DNA from: Karstenula rhodostoma CBS 690.94
Lineage: Eukaryota > Ascomycota > Dothideomycetes > Pleosporales > Didymosphaeriaceae
Assembly: GCA_010093485.1 (NCBI GenBank)
Contig: MU001496.1
Span: forward strand, 1,121,666 to 1,185,665
DNA length: 64,000 nt
Reading direction: 5' to 3'
The notes beneath the pieces were generated by a model that was not told the DNA's origin, searched no databases, and saw only the letters and a list, made by a program, of their open reading frames with translations. Below are positions 10,736 through 19,660 of the stretch, piece by piece. The first letter of the stretch is position 1. Each line of letters opens with the position of its first letter. The position numbers and the translations under genes were made by a program.

Positions 10736-11575
10736 GTTCACTTCGGTTACATCGTACTGACGCAGCGACCACGACAGGCTGCCTCCTTAAGCCACTCACG
10801 AATTCTTGCATATTTCACTTACCCGACACCGCGGAGGGTCTTATCCCAAACACCAATGATGGCCGAGGACGGCAGCTACATACTATTGTCAGACTCATTG
10901 AGGTATCAGCTCTCCAGACAGCATGATTCCGATCATTTCCATCCGCCCAACATACGGCGCCGTACAGGTGACTAAATACAGCTCGAGCGTAGTGTTTCTT
11001 TTAGCATGGATGTCGCCCTCTGCCCTGTTATCATTCATACTGTGCATAGGAATTTTGGTTATGGGGGCTTGTTTTCGTTTCATTCAGCCACGGTAATGTA
11101 TGCTGTAGAGGTGCTGGAATCTACCCTACACGTACCCACTGTGAGCTATTCTTGTACAAGTAGCGTTACTTTTAGCAATAGCCATTGCTCTGCCCTAACG
11201 GATTTCCGGGGACAATAGATATCTTATCAGCTCAGCATGAGTTCAGTTTCCCAGATCGGGTTTGGCGTGCACCACAACGCACCAACCTTTACGGTTTGTG
11301 GAGCAATAAATGCACCACTTCTGTTCTGAGCAACGAGCGTTCTTGCATGCCATCCCTCAGACCTACCATGCACGCGAGAACCCAGGGTGTTCGTTGACGA
11401 CTCGAAGCAGTGCACTGATAATGCCAAGATGGGTAGATCGACATCCCTGTCACTCATATGCGTCATCGCTTAAGCTCGGCTGCCACCACTTCGCGTCAAG
11501 CTTGACAGTACGACAAGCTACCAAACCACTTCCTCTTGCGATACAGCTGCTCAATCGCAGCTACGGAAGCTGAAG
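10736..11575. other. Intergenic, about 840 bases
   Basis: Holds the 3' flank of the UBL3-like gene and the promoter of the next rightward gene. The small frames here have no recognisable features. Confidence 0.4.
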
Positions 11576-12778
11576 ATGGTGCTACAGGATATTGGGACAC
11601 CCGAAGACAGCTTCAGTGACAACCCGTACCCCTCCGACAACGATGCTTACACCTCTACCGCCCCTTCCGGCCAACGATACGATGCCAGCATCCTGCCGCA
11701 ACCGCTGCCTCTCATCGGGCCTCTCTTGGGCTTCTCCAGCGGCACTGTACGTTTCAAGACTGAATCGACGCTCAAGTTCGCCGAGATGAAGCTCCACCGC
11801 CCGTTGACCGCCGAGGAAGCGCAAACTCTTGCTGGTCACCTATATCAGCTTGAGCAGACCAAGTCGTACTTCACTACCGCCGGCGCTGGTGCTGGCGTGT
11901 ACAGATGGTACAAGACGTGGGAACTATGCCGATATCCGCTGTATAAGCCAAAGCCCGAGGACATCAATCCCAACAAGTTCCTGTTCGTCAAGGGCCCCAT
12001 GGCCCAATATGCGCGACACAGCTGGAGGCTTTTCTGTTATGTGTTCGTTGCAGGCGAGCTGGGAAAACTGGTCGGGCAGATCCTAGCGCAACCTGTTGCC
12101 GCGCAAGCCTCCGCGAACGACCCGAAGCTCGCGCAGTTCGCGGCGGACCTCAAGAACACCATCTCATCGGACACGGCTCGTACGAATAACAGGACTGCAA
12201 GATCTACCGCCGATGAAAGAAGGGCAGCATGGGAGGCTGCGGCCAAGGCTAGAGCGGGAGGCAATGCAAACACTGGGACACAGACAAACACACAGAAGCC
12301 CTCACAAGGTGATGATGACATGTCTCCCACCTCCGGCAACGAACCGTGGCCCTTGTCATCGGACAGCTCCTGGGGCGACTCGGCCTTCTCGTCGGATTCA
12401 GCGCCTAATAGCCAGCAGCGACAACCTCCTAACAGTCGGGCACCAAGAAGGCCAACGCACCGGGACGAAGATGACGCCTCACCGACGGGAGGAATGTTCC
12501 AGGATGAAGTGCAGAGTCAGTCAAAACCCGGGGAGTCCGCTTGGGACCGCCTGCGCCGGGGAGGCGTGCCGACACAGCAAGGTCCCCCACCGTCTATGAA
12601 CAGGCGGCAGCCGCCCCACCAGGAGCAAAGGGAGGGTTATACTATAGGCGATAGTTTTACGTTCACAGACTCGGATGACGATCAAAGGAGGGAAGGAGAG
12701 AGCGCGAAGAGGGAATTTGATGCGAGGATCGACCAAGAAAGGCAGGGCAAAGATTTCAACGAGAACAGGAGATGGTAG
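11576..12778 (+). CDS. Conserved fungal protein of unknown function, possibly membrane-associated
   Basis: Single-exon gene of 400 codons. I do not recognise a named domain. Residues 1-45 are acidic and Ser/Pro-rich. Residues 45-60 are hydrophobic (LPLIGPLLGFSSGTVRF) and lead into RFKTESTLKFAEMKLHRPLT. A Gly/Ala turn around residue 100 precedes aromatic and basic residues (YRWYKTWELCRYPLY). A second hydrophobic stretch lies near residues 150-175 (WRLFCYVFVAGELGKLVGQI). After about residue 200 the protein is disordered, Gln/Pro/Ser-rich and ends in a charged helix rich in Arg, Glu and Asp. Two short hydrophobic segments with a Gly-rich turn could be a membrane hairpin, perhaps in an organelle; that is inference. 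The start is the first ATG in a frame that stays open throughout. Confidence 0.7.
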   Translation: MVLQDIGTPEDSFSDNPYPSDNDAYTSTAPSGQRYDASILPQPLPLIGPLLGFSSGTVRFKTESTLKFAEMKLHRPLTAEEAQTLAGHLYQLEQTKSYFTTAGAGAGVYRWYKTWELCRYPLYKPKPEDINPNKFLFVKGPMAQYARHSWRLFCYVFVAGELGKLVGQILAQPVAAQASANDPKLAQFAADLKNTISSDTARTNNRTARSTADERRAAWEAAAKARAGGNANTGTQTNTQKPSQGDDDMSPTSGNEPWPLSSDSSWGDSAFSSDSAPNSQQRQPPNSRAPRRPTHRDEDDASPTGGMFQDEVQSQSKPGESAWDRLRRGGVPTQQGPPPSMNRRQPPHQEQREGYTIGDSFTFTDSDDDQRREGESAKREFDARIDQERQGKDFNENRRW

Positions 12779-13877
12779 CTGTGGGCATTGAATGGGAAAG
12801 ACTCAAGGTTTGCATGGTGTGAATTGTCCAAGGACTGTGCTTCAAACACGACGGTGAACAATGTTGCGTGGATAGGAGGGATCGGATTCTCGAATGCTTT
12901 GTAACAGCTAGGTATGTACGATACAAATCCGAATTTGCCGGCGTAGTATTCATTTCTTTCTTTTCTATTGCGATACAGGGACAATATGCTTGAGCTAGCT
13001 TCTGCCTTGTGCAGCTGCAGATTATATACTGCCGCGACCCATTGCGCCCTTCCATTTCACTTGTCTTACTGAACCAGTCGAGTGACACAGGTTCTATCAC
13101 GCTGCTCGCTACCACCGCTCAGGCCACTTGATACTGGTTTATTAGTGGGTGCTCACGACCTTAAATATACACTCGCTCACGCTACCACCGAGTTCCTCTA
13201 CTGTGTTTTGCCGCGGCTTGCCCGAGCGCGCGAAGTATAAAATTTGACTCGCTCACGCTCAGTCCCCCTTGCCCGCAAGACCGATTCTCGGTACCCATCA
13301 CTCTCAGTGTTTCGAGTCAAGACGGGGCCACTTGACACGAGTGATCGCCTCAACATCTCCTCGTCACGAGCTTTAAACCACGGTCCTCAAAACAACCTTT
13401 TTTGACCAAGATACCGCGCACCGGGGTGTGTTTGGTCTCTTCCTCTCTGGCATCACTACAAATAATTGAATACATTTCATACATTTCATACTAGGTAGAC
13501 ATTACAATGTATACAGCAAAAGTTTCGTACACCCCCCTCCTAACACGGATGCCCAGGAGAAACCTTAGGCAAAGCCAGACTTGAAGCCAGCTACCGTGTT
13601 TGCCAAGCGTATGCATATCGATACTGTGGCACCCGCACGCCCCGCAGAGAAGAGTCGTGTCGAGCTTGACATGAAGGTGCGTCGGCGCTCGTGCGCGAAG
13701 TAAGTGAACCCACCCAGCATTCACTTTCACTGCGACCGCGGTTCACTCGAGGATAGCCTATAAATTGCGACTTCTCCTCGCGCTCCTCTCTTACCCAGAC
13801 ACCACACTCACTACGCCCCTCGCAACACGCCGCAGCCTGCTTGCGACGTGATTGCTGACAACTCAAAAGCAGGTGCA
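12779..13877. other. Intergenic, about 1.1 kb, upstream of 2EXR-like gene
   Basis: No gene recognised. Related CTCGCTCACGCT phrases occur at about 13171 and 13248, and AT-rich segments look like core promoter elements. The segment just before 13878 is the likely promoter and 5' UTR of the following gene. Confidence 0.4.
13759..13765 (+). promoter_or_regulatory. Putative TATA box, 2EXR-like gene
   Basis: TATAAAT in the context AGCCTATAAATTGCG, about 113 bases upstream of the chosen ATG at 13878. Spacing and sequence suit a fungal TATA element; no start site is mapped. Confidence 0.45.
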
Positions 13878-16124
13878 ATGTCCGACAAACCCGCAACCCA
13901 AGGCAACATGCCTGCGATCGACGACGAGTTTGCGTTGGCTGAGCAGGCGTCTGACCTCACGGTGGCTGGAACTGAGGCTTCCTCGGGTTCCTCCGGTCAC
14001 TCTCCTGTTGATTCATCTCGCCAACCTTCGCTCAACGGATGGCTTGCCCGCACTCGATCTTTGCTCACGCCTCCAGACTCTCAGTCGCCGTTCACGAGTG
14101 AGAGTCGTGTTCTGAGCAGTGACAACACCTCGACGGCGGCGCAGCCAGACCTGTCCTCGACCAATTCGTGGGCTGTCGCCATGACGACTTCGGCGATTTC
14201 ACCGATCCAACGAGTATATTCTGTGGGGAACTTACCGTATTCCTCAACTCTGCCACCTCGCCTTTCATTTGGCGCGTTTGCCACAGGATATGCGAGTGCA
14301 GCATACCCAGTTGGATTCCAGGGTAATTATTCAGGATTCGTCAATCCATCGGGACGCAGGAAGCAGCTCTATGGCCTACCAGAGGCTCGGGCACATGTGG
14401 AAGCTGAGAGACAGAAGATCATGCAGTCGTTCCAAGAGCCGCCATCAACGCCCTCTAGTCGCAACACACAGCAAGAGCGTGGATCTGTCACGACGGCGGA
14501 CATGAGTCCACCTCCGATGCACCGTCGGCAAAACAAGGAATGTTGCTCGTTTCCTGATCTCTCTAGGGCCCAGAGTGGAGGTCTAGCTTACTGCCAGACC
14601 TGTGGCGGGTTCACAAAGGAAGACCCGGGTGCTAGTGGTGCAGCTTCTAGCTCCACTTCTTCGGAAGCACTTGTTCAATGCTGCTCCGACCCGATCCCTT
14701 TCGATATCTGTGAAGAGCACGGCGCCACCCATATTGAGTGTCTCAACTGCGGCAAGGCGCACGATGCTGACCAAATGTTCGAAGCGACGCAAGAGATGCC
14801 GCCACATCCCACCTCTGCCACAGATTGGTGTGGTATAAACAAGGTGAACGATGGTCTGGATCCGAACCGTATCCGCATGGTCAAATACCCGAGGGATGAA
14901 TCGCCTGACATGTTCTCGAGTCTGAAGCGATTCAGGTATTCCGACTCCGACCCCATCGGTCACTCGATCGGACCCGCCCAGTTCAGGAAGCTGCTAGCAC
15001 CGTCGGTGTATGCCCGGCCAAAAGATGAGGACCTGTTCCGCCAGTGTTATGATGCAGAGAAGAGTCTTTGTGATGGCCCTACTTTCCACAAGTTCATGGA
15101 GCTTCCACGAGAACTACGCGAGCGGGTCTACGAGTTCGTGTTGAAGAGCAACAAGTCTATCGCCCCTCATCTTTGCGATGCAGGCCGACCAGCTCACAAA
15201 GGGAAGGCAAACTGCGGCAAAGCTATCCGATTCCACGACGATAATCAGGCCAATCACAACGCCATTTGCAAGATGCTTACCATAACCCGCGTCTCGAAGC
15301 AGGTGCGCCAGGAGAGCCTTCCCATCTTCTATGGTGTAAACACCTTCGACACCGTTGAAGATACGCCAACATACTTCACTCGTCTCGAGCAGCTAGATCG
15401 TTTCCATATGATCCGCCACGTCAATTTCTGGGTCCGGTTCTGGAAGAGCGAACAGTACCCTCAGAAGCGACTGAGGATGCTCCTGCAGAATTTCGAGGAT
15501 CAGAAAGTCTTCGAGATGAATCACTCAGAAGCGACGCGGAACGAGCACTCAAAGAAGGCCAAAGCAACGACTGCCGCTCAGAACGCAGCTGCCAAAGGCG
15601 AGCTCTCCAACATGCTGAATGACCCAGGAGATACCAAGTTCTACACTGACAACCTCGATGTCCTGAAGAGCCACCCGCTACACGCAATGGGCGGGATCGA
15701 AGCGAACTTCCTCGTCCTCCGCATGCTCAGCGCTCAGTTCCAAGACGGCGAATACAACCGCCAGCTCGTCATTCACGTGCCCACTACGACGCTCTTCTCG
15801 CAGTACAACTCCTTGCTGTATTTTCCATTGATGTGCGAAGGCCTCGGCATCCAGTTGAAGCTCATCTCAGGTCGCGACGTCGAGATGGGCGGCTCCTCTT
15901 TCCGCTTGAGCTGGCACCAGAAGTACCAAAAGAAAGACTTCACGGACTCGACGACGGCGAATAATTGGAACGAGGTGGAGGCGCTGACTAGGCGTGTACA
16001 AGCCCTGTATCCGAACATCGAGGAGGTGCCTAGGCCTGCAAGGTGGTCGTACTATCGTCGTCTGTGCAAGCAGAACGAGATCGAGTGGTTCACTATCCAT
16101 ACTGCTGGTGGCGGGATTCTCTAG
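13878..16124 (+). CDS. 2EXR / F-box-like domain protein with N-terminal Cys clusters
   Basis: Single-exon gene of 748 residues starting at MSDKPATQGN. Residues 1 to about 210 are disordered and Ser/Pro-rich. Residues 215-300 contain Cys pairs spaced like zinc ribbons (ECCSFP, YCQTCGGF, QCCSDP, ICEEHG, ECLNCGKAHD). A conserved-looking globular part begins near residue 395 with FHKFMELPRELRERVYEFVL, the F-box/2EXR start pattern of expanded families in filamentous fungi. ITRVSKQVRQESLPIFYGVNTF follows, the usual second block of these proteins. A Lys/Ala-rich helix (AKATTAAQNAAAKGEL) and a C-terminal alpha/beta region come after. 2EXR proteins are thought to act as adaptors, but targets are unknown. 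The upstream in-frame part of the open frame has no ATG. Domain call fairly sure, function unknown. Confidence 0.8.
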   Translation: MSDKPATQGNMPAIDDEFALAEQASDLTVAGTEASSGSSGHSPVDSSRQPSLNGWLARTRSLLTPPDSQSPFTSESRVLSSDNTSTAAQPDLSSTNSWAVAMTTSAISPIQRVYSVGNLPYSSTLPPRLSFGAFATGYASAAYPVGFQGNYSGFVNPSGRRKQLYGLPEARAHVEAERQKIMQSFQEPPSTPSSRNTQQERGSVTTADMSPPPMHRRQNKECCSFPDLSRAQSGGLAYCQTCGGFTKEDPGASGAASSSTSSEALVQCCSDPIPFDICEEHGATHIECLNCGKAHDADQMFEATQEMPPHPTSATDWCGINKVNDGLDPNRIRMVKYPRDESPDMFSSLKRFRYSDSDPIGHSIGPAQFRKLLAPSVYARPKDEDLFRQCYDAEKSLCDGPTFHKFMELPRELRERVYEFVLKSNKSIAPHLCDAGRPAHKGKANCGKAIRFHDDNQANHNAICKMLTITRVSKQVRQESLPIFYGVNTFDTVEDTPTYFTRLEQLDRFHMIRHVNFWVRFWKSEQYPQKRLRMLLQNFEDQKVFEMNHSEATRNEHSKKAKATTAAQNAAAKGELSNMLNDPGDTKFYTDNLDVLKSHPLHAMGGIEANFLVLRMLSAQFQDGEYNRQLVIHVPTTTLFSQYNSLLYFPLMCEGLGIQLKLISGRDVEMGGSSFRLSWHQKYQKKDFTDSTTANNWNEVEALTRRVQALYPNIEEVPRPARWSYYRRLCKQNEIEWFTIHTAGGGIL

Positions 16125-16723
16125 GGAGGGATACGGTGGCATACGATCGACATCATGTGCCGTGTGAATTCTTGTTCGGTATATGAGTGTTCGAAACGAA
16201 AAGGACACATCAAGGACCATGCTGACAAAGTTGCATGTGTCCTGTTCAAGTTTGTCGTTGCTTGTTCTCTTTTCGGATTATGCAAGCACGCTACCACAAG
16301 TCGGAAGTAGCTACGGTGTAAGGAACGGAGAATGGCGACAGCTATTCAACATAATGCTCGAGCTTGTACGTAACGATGTATGTCCTCCATCACGATGCCA
16401 TCAACTGGTATTTCCTGATGGACACATGTGCGGATACAGTACCAAGCTATCATAAATCAAAAAAGTCCATTGACATATTCTGCTCTTTCCCTTCTCGCGT
16501 GCATGCCATTGAGTCTCAGCCACGTGCAACCAACCGCGCAGTTTCCCTTCGCTTCGCTCCGCTTGTGACCAGCCCTTGTGTAACTGCTCACGTCGTATGA
16601 TTTCACGCCCTTACATGCCGCAACCTCACCATTACCCTCCTATTTTATATATCTCCACACGGCAGCATCCGCACCACGCTATAAACCGGACCATCCAACT
16701 ACCCAAGCAAACAACCTCACACC
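16125..16723. other. Intergenic, about 600 bases, promoter of secreted protein
   Basis: Holds the 3' flank of the 2EXR-like gene and the promoter of the small secreted protein at 16724. A TATATAT element at 16646-16652 lies in a pyrimidine-rich stretch. No other gene is seen. Confidence 0.45.
16646..16652 (+). promoter_or_regulatory. Putative TATA box, small secreted protein 1
   Basis: TATATAT in TTTTATATATCTCC, 72 bases upstream of the ATG at 16724. It is followed by C/T- and CA-rich leader sequence typical of well-expressed fungal genes. Confidence 0.5.
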
Positions 16724-17144
16724 ATGAAGCCTGTCCGAGCTCTCTCCTCGGTTCTATACCTCTTCGCCCTTTCTGCGCTCGCAACACCTACCTTCCCAGC
16801 CTGCGGCACCATCACCACCCTCCAGAACAGAACCTACCCCCTACACAACGCAGGCCGCACCTCTTGTCAACCGCTCACCGTGCACGGGCGACAGATTGAT
16901 CCCAGGGGCTGGAATGTTGTTGAGTTCTGCGCTTGTCGGTTGTATACGTGCGTACCGTAAATCCGATGAGACGGTGGGTGAGAAGAAGGTAGATGGACTG
17001 ACGTTTGGTAGTGGCAGCGAGATTGCGAGGCCGTGTAGTGCGGCGTATGTGTGGAAGGAGGTAGAGGGTCCCAGTGTGGGGGGGTTTGAGGGATTGAGGG
17101 TTACTGATTATGAGTGCTGGAACAAGGAGAGTTGGGGGGAGTGA
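16724..17144 (+). CDS. Small secreted cysteine-rich protein (candidate effector) 1
   Basis: Exons 16724-16947 and 17012-17144 join across a 64-base intron to a protein of about 118 residues. The N-terminus is a clear signal peptide: MKPVRALSS, a hydrophobic core VLYLFALSALA, then likely cleavage before TPTFPACG. The mature part is about 97 residues with six Cys (CGT, SCQ, FCAC, PCS, ECW), an even number that fits three disulfides. It includes an NRT glycosylation sequon and a Trp-rich C-terminus ending ESWGE. No known domain is recognised. Size, secretion and Cys content match fungal effector-like or cell-wall-associated secreted proteins. It sits directly upstream of a second secreted protein on the same strand. 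Confidence 0.75.
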
Positions 17145-17506
17145 GTGTTGCCAGAATCTAGGACATATTCCAGGTCCACTCGAGAAGCCTTATTTTCGAT
17201 TAGGCCTGGGGAATATGCAGGATGGATACTGTCTCGCGAACCTCTTCATTCCGGGAATCAACTTGATATAGATTTATTGAGAGCAACTGGCCTGTGCTTT
17301 ATAAACGTTTTCCTGCTCTTGCCTATCGCGGCTGTCCAAAGTGAACGACAGCCCCACTTATCTATACTAGTGTATGGTGACTTGTCTTATATATTCCTGG
17401 TGACAGCCGCTTACCAGATCACTCCCGCACTCGCTACATCGACCTCGACTTTACTCCGGACGCGCGTATTATACCCTTCTCCGTCGAATCCAGCCGGGCA
17501 CCCACT
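17145..17506. other. Intergenic, 362 bases, between two secreted-protein genes
   Basis: The spacer between the two co-oriented secreted-protein genes. It contains AT-rich segments (TTATATATTCC near 17388 and GTATTATACC near 17467) that could be core promoter elements for the second gene. No frame of interest. Confidence 0.4.
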
Positions 17507-18346
17507 ATGCGTGTCTTCACCTTCCTTTCGACACTTGCTCTAATGTGCGGGCTCGCTGCTTCCGCGGTGATGGCCGCGGCAGGTAGCGGTGCTCAACCAT
17601 CGGTCGTGGGCAACCAGCTTGAACTTCGGGTGCCCAAGCTCGAGCGCCCTCCGCCTGGCCACATGCAGCGGAAGCGCGAAGCTCAACAAATGTTCACTTT
17701 TGGTGGATACTCAACGAGCATTTCGGGCGACGGCAAATTCATGAAGTTGGAGGAGCCCATCGAGGCCAACGGCCATCCGCATCCGTGGTGCCAGGGCTTC
17801 GAGGGATCGAATGGATACACCGAGGGACAGGAGCCTACTCTTCGTGTAGCGCACATGGACAAGGCAAAGAACGAGTCCGCTGTTCCTGGCCTTCCCCAAC
17901 ACATCTGCTGGTTCTACAAGTGAGCGTGCTCCCATGGACCAAGTAGATCCGTGGAACTAACGATCGCAGTGACTTCGATTGTGACCCGAAGAAGGGTGTG
18001 ATAGGCTCATCCAAGTCCAAGGTGACGCACGCACACTTGACCGACCTGGACAAGAAGAACCGCACTGGTGATGATTCCGAAGAGAATCGTAACTTCCCGC
18101 TCGTCTTCGACGATTCCGACCACAAACGTTACTTGTGGATCAAGGCGTACGGCTGCATGCTCTACGTTGACAATCCAACCAGCGATGAAAAAATTGGAAG
18201 TGAGCAAGGTGACATCGCACAAGACGGTGCTGATGGGTCCGGAGTATCTGCTGCAGAGCTGGTTGCTGGTCAAGCGATGAGTGAGTACATACAAATTGAC
18301 GAGCAACAACAAAGCTAACACTCATATAGGGGACTTGGGAAAGTGA
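17507..18346 (+). CDS. Secreted protein with KREA-type processing site, candidate effector 2
   Basis: Exons 17507-17919, 17970-18280 and 18330-18346 join to 246 residues; the introns are 50 and 49 bases and the phases fit. The N-terminus is a signal peptide (MRVFTFLSTLALMCGLAASA, cleavage near residue 20-24). A pro-region of about 35 residues ends in QRKREAQQ. KR is a Kex2-type dibasic site, and the following EA dipeptide is the kind trimmed by Ste13-type dipeptidyl peptidase. The remaining chain has four Cys (WCQG, HICWFY, DFDCDP, YGCMLY), an NES and an NRT sequon, and an acidic Gly/Ala-rich tail. No known domain. The last intron is inferred from GTGAGT, a CTAAC-like branch site and CATATAG. 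If it is retained, the protein instead ends a few residues later in EQQQS. Confidence 0.72.
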
Positions 18347-18604
18347 GTCGCTTCTTGGGTCGGATTCTGAGCAAATGTGCCTCATATGAGGTCACATGAT
18401 GATGTCTTTCTTCCACCGATAATTCCATGAACTTTCCCTTATCGCAGGGAGTGTGTAGTTGATGCCCTGAAATCGGTTTTGCTGGATACCATTACACAAC
18501 TGAACCTTCGTCATGAGCTTATCTCTTTCTCGTCGTGAAATCGTATTCGCTGTTGACCCCATGCTCCTCCACCTCCATGTATGATCAACCCCTTTTGTTT
18601 AGCC

Positions 18605-19180
18605 TCACATCCCATCCCCACCACCCAACTCCCTCACTAGAGCCCTCAAACCAACCACCGTTCCAACCAACGGCATTAACCCCCTCACAATATGCTGCAC
18701 ATTCCACCTCCTCAGCAACGCCCTCATTTCCTCTGCCTCCACCTTCCCACTCTCGTTATCCCTATCCGCCTTATTCCTCTCCACCCTACTCTGCACCTTT
18801 TCGATCTTCCCCACCGTCGGAAACACCACCGCAAGCGAGTACGTAATCATACAAAACGTAGCCGCGCCCGCCCACACGGTCCCGGAAGCAAAATGAAGGC
18901 GATACGCGTGCGTCCAGTGTAAGAGGGATGTTGTGACTGCGATGAGCGGGAATATGGGATCTGCGTGGGCTTGGAGGAGGGCGAAGGTGTGGAGGGTCGC
19001 GGGGATAGTGGAGGGCGTGAGAGTGGTAAGGAGGAAGGGGAGGGAGAACCAAGAGTTGGAGAGGGAAGCACCTGGGGTGTGTTAGTCGTGGGGGCAGGAT
19101 AAGGAAGGGGAGATGGGGTGGGTACCGGAGAGGAATGTGACGGTCAGGACGGCGACTGTGGGGAGGAGGGTTGAGGGCAT
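18605..19180 (-). CDS. DUF1772 (anthrone-oxygenase-like) membrane protein
   Basis: Exons 19180-19126 and 19071-18605 join across a 54-base intron to 173 residues. About four hydrophobic helices are visible: MPSTLLPTVAVLTVTFLSG, then SWFSLPFLLTTLTPSTIP with LLQAHADPIFPLIAVTTSLLHW, then VWAGAATFCMITYSLAVVFPT, and a C-terminal IVRGLMPLVGTVVGLRAL. Between helices three and four is a charged loop (SRVERNKADRDNE). This layout matches the DUF1772 family, which includes small anthrone oxygenases that act beside polyketide synthases, although most members are uncharacterised. The gene lies tail-to-tail with secreted protein 2 and is followed upstream by an MFS pump on the same strand. Whether it oxidises an aromatic substrate here is inference only. 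Confidence 0.78.
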
Positions 19181-19660
19181 TTTCGAGTGAGCGAAGAGTG
19201 GTGAGGAGTCGGGGAAGATGGTTCGTGGGCGGCATGCAATTGAGGTAGAGTCGAGCGACTGAGATAAGATGGCGATCGACAGTGTACGAAAGCGCGGCAT
19301 CGCTGATTATGTGGATGGTAGTGCCGTAAGCAGGTGAGAGTTGGTGTACGTGATGGGCTAGGGCGATGTCCGCCTCGTAAGAACTAACTCTGGATTCTGC
19401 TGGCATTGCTTCTCCGACCCCACGATAAGCCTCTCTGAGACTGACGGAGCAAACATCTGCATCAACGAGCTGAACGCCGGTAAGAATTCTCTTCATTATG
19501 TTCCAGTTTCTGTCTTTTCTGATGAGGTAAGAACGCGTTTAAGAGAGTTTCTGCGTTGTTTTATATCAAAAGTCTGTCTACATGCGATCTGCAAGGGTAG
19601 GGTGCGGAGGAGAGCGACCATGCGCATGCGCTCAGGCTTACGGTCGTGTTTCGAATGCCG
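19181..19660. other. Intergenic, 480 bases
   Basis: Promoter region of the DUF1772 gene plus the 3' flank of the MFS pump, both leftward. A TTTTATATC segment near 19560 is AT-rich. The 236-codon minus frame crossing here (18786-19496) overlaps the DUF1772 exons in another frame, has no family features and is taken as a shadow. Confidence 0.4.

Noticed and set aside
18786..19496. 236-codon minus frame, Pro/His/Arg-rich
   Set aside because: It crosses both DUF1772 exons in another frame. The composition (HSRRPDRHIP, LRPPPSPRRS) is typical of an out-of-frame shadow of a GC-rich gene.
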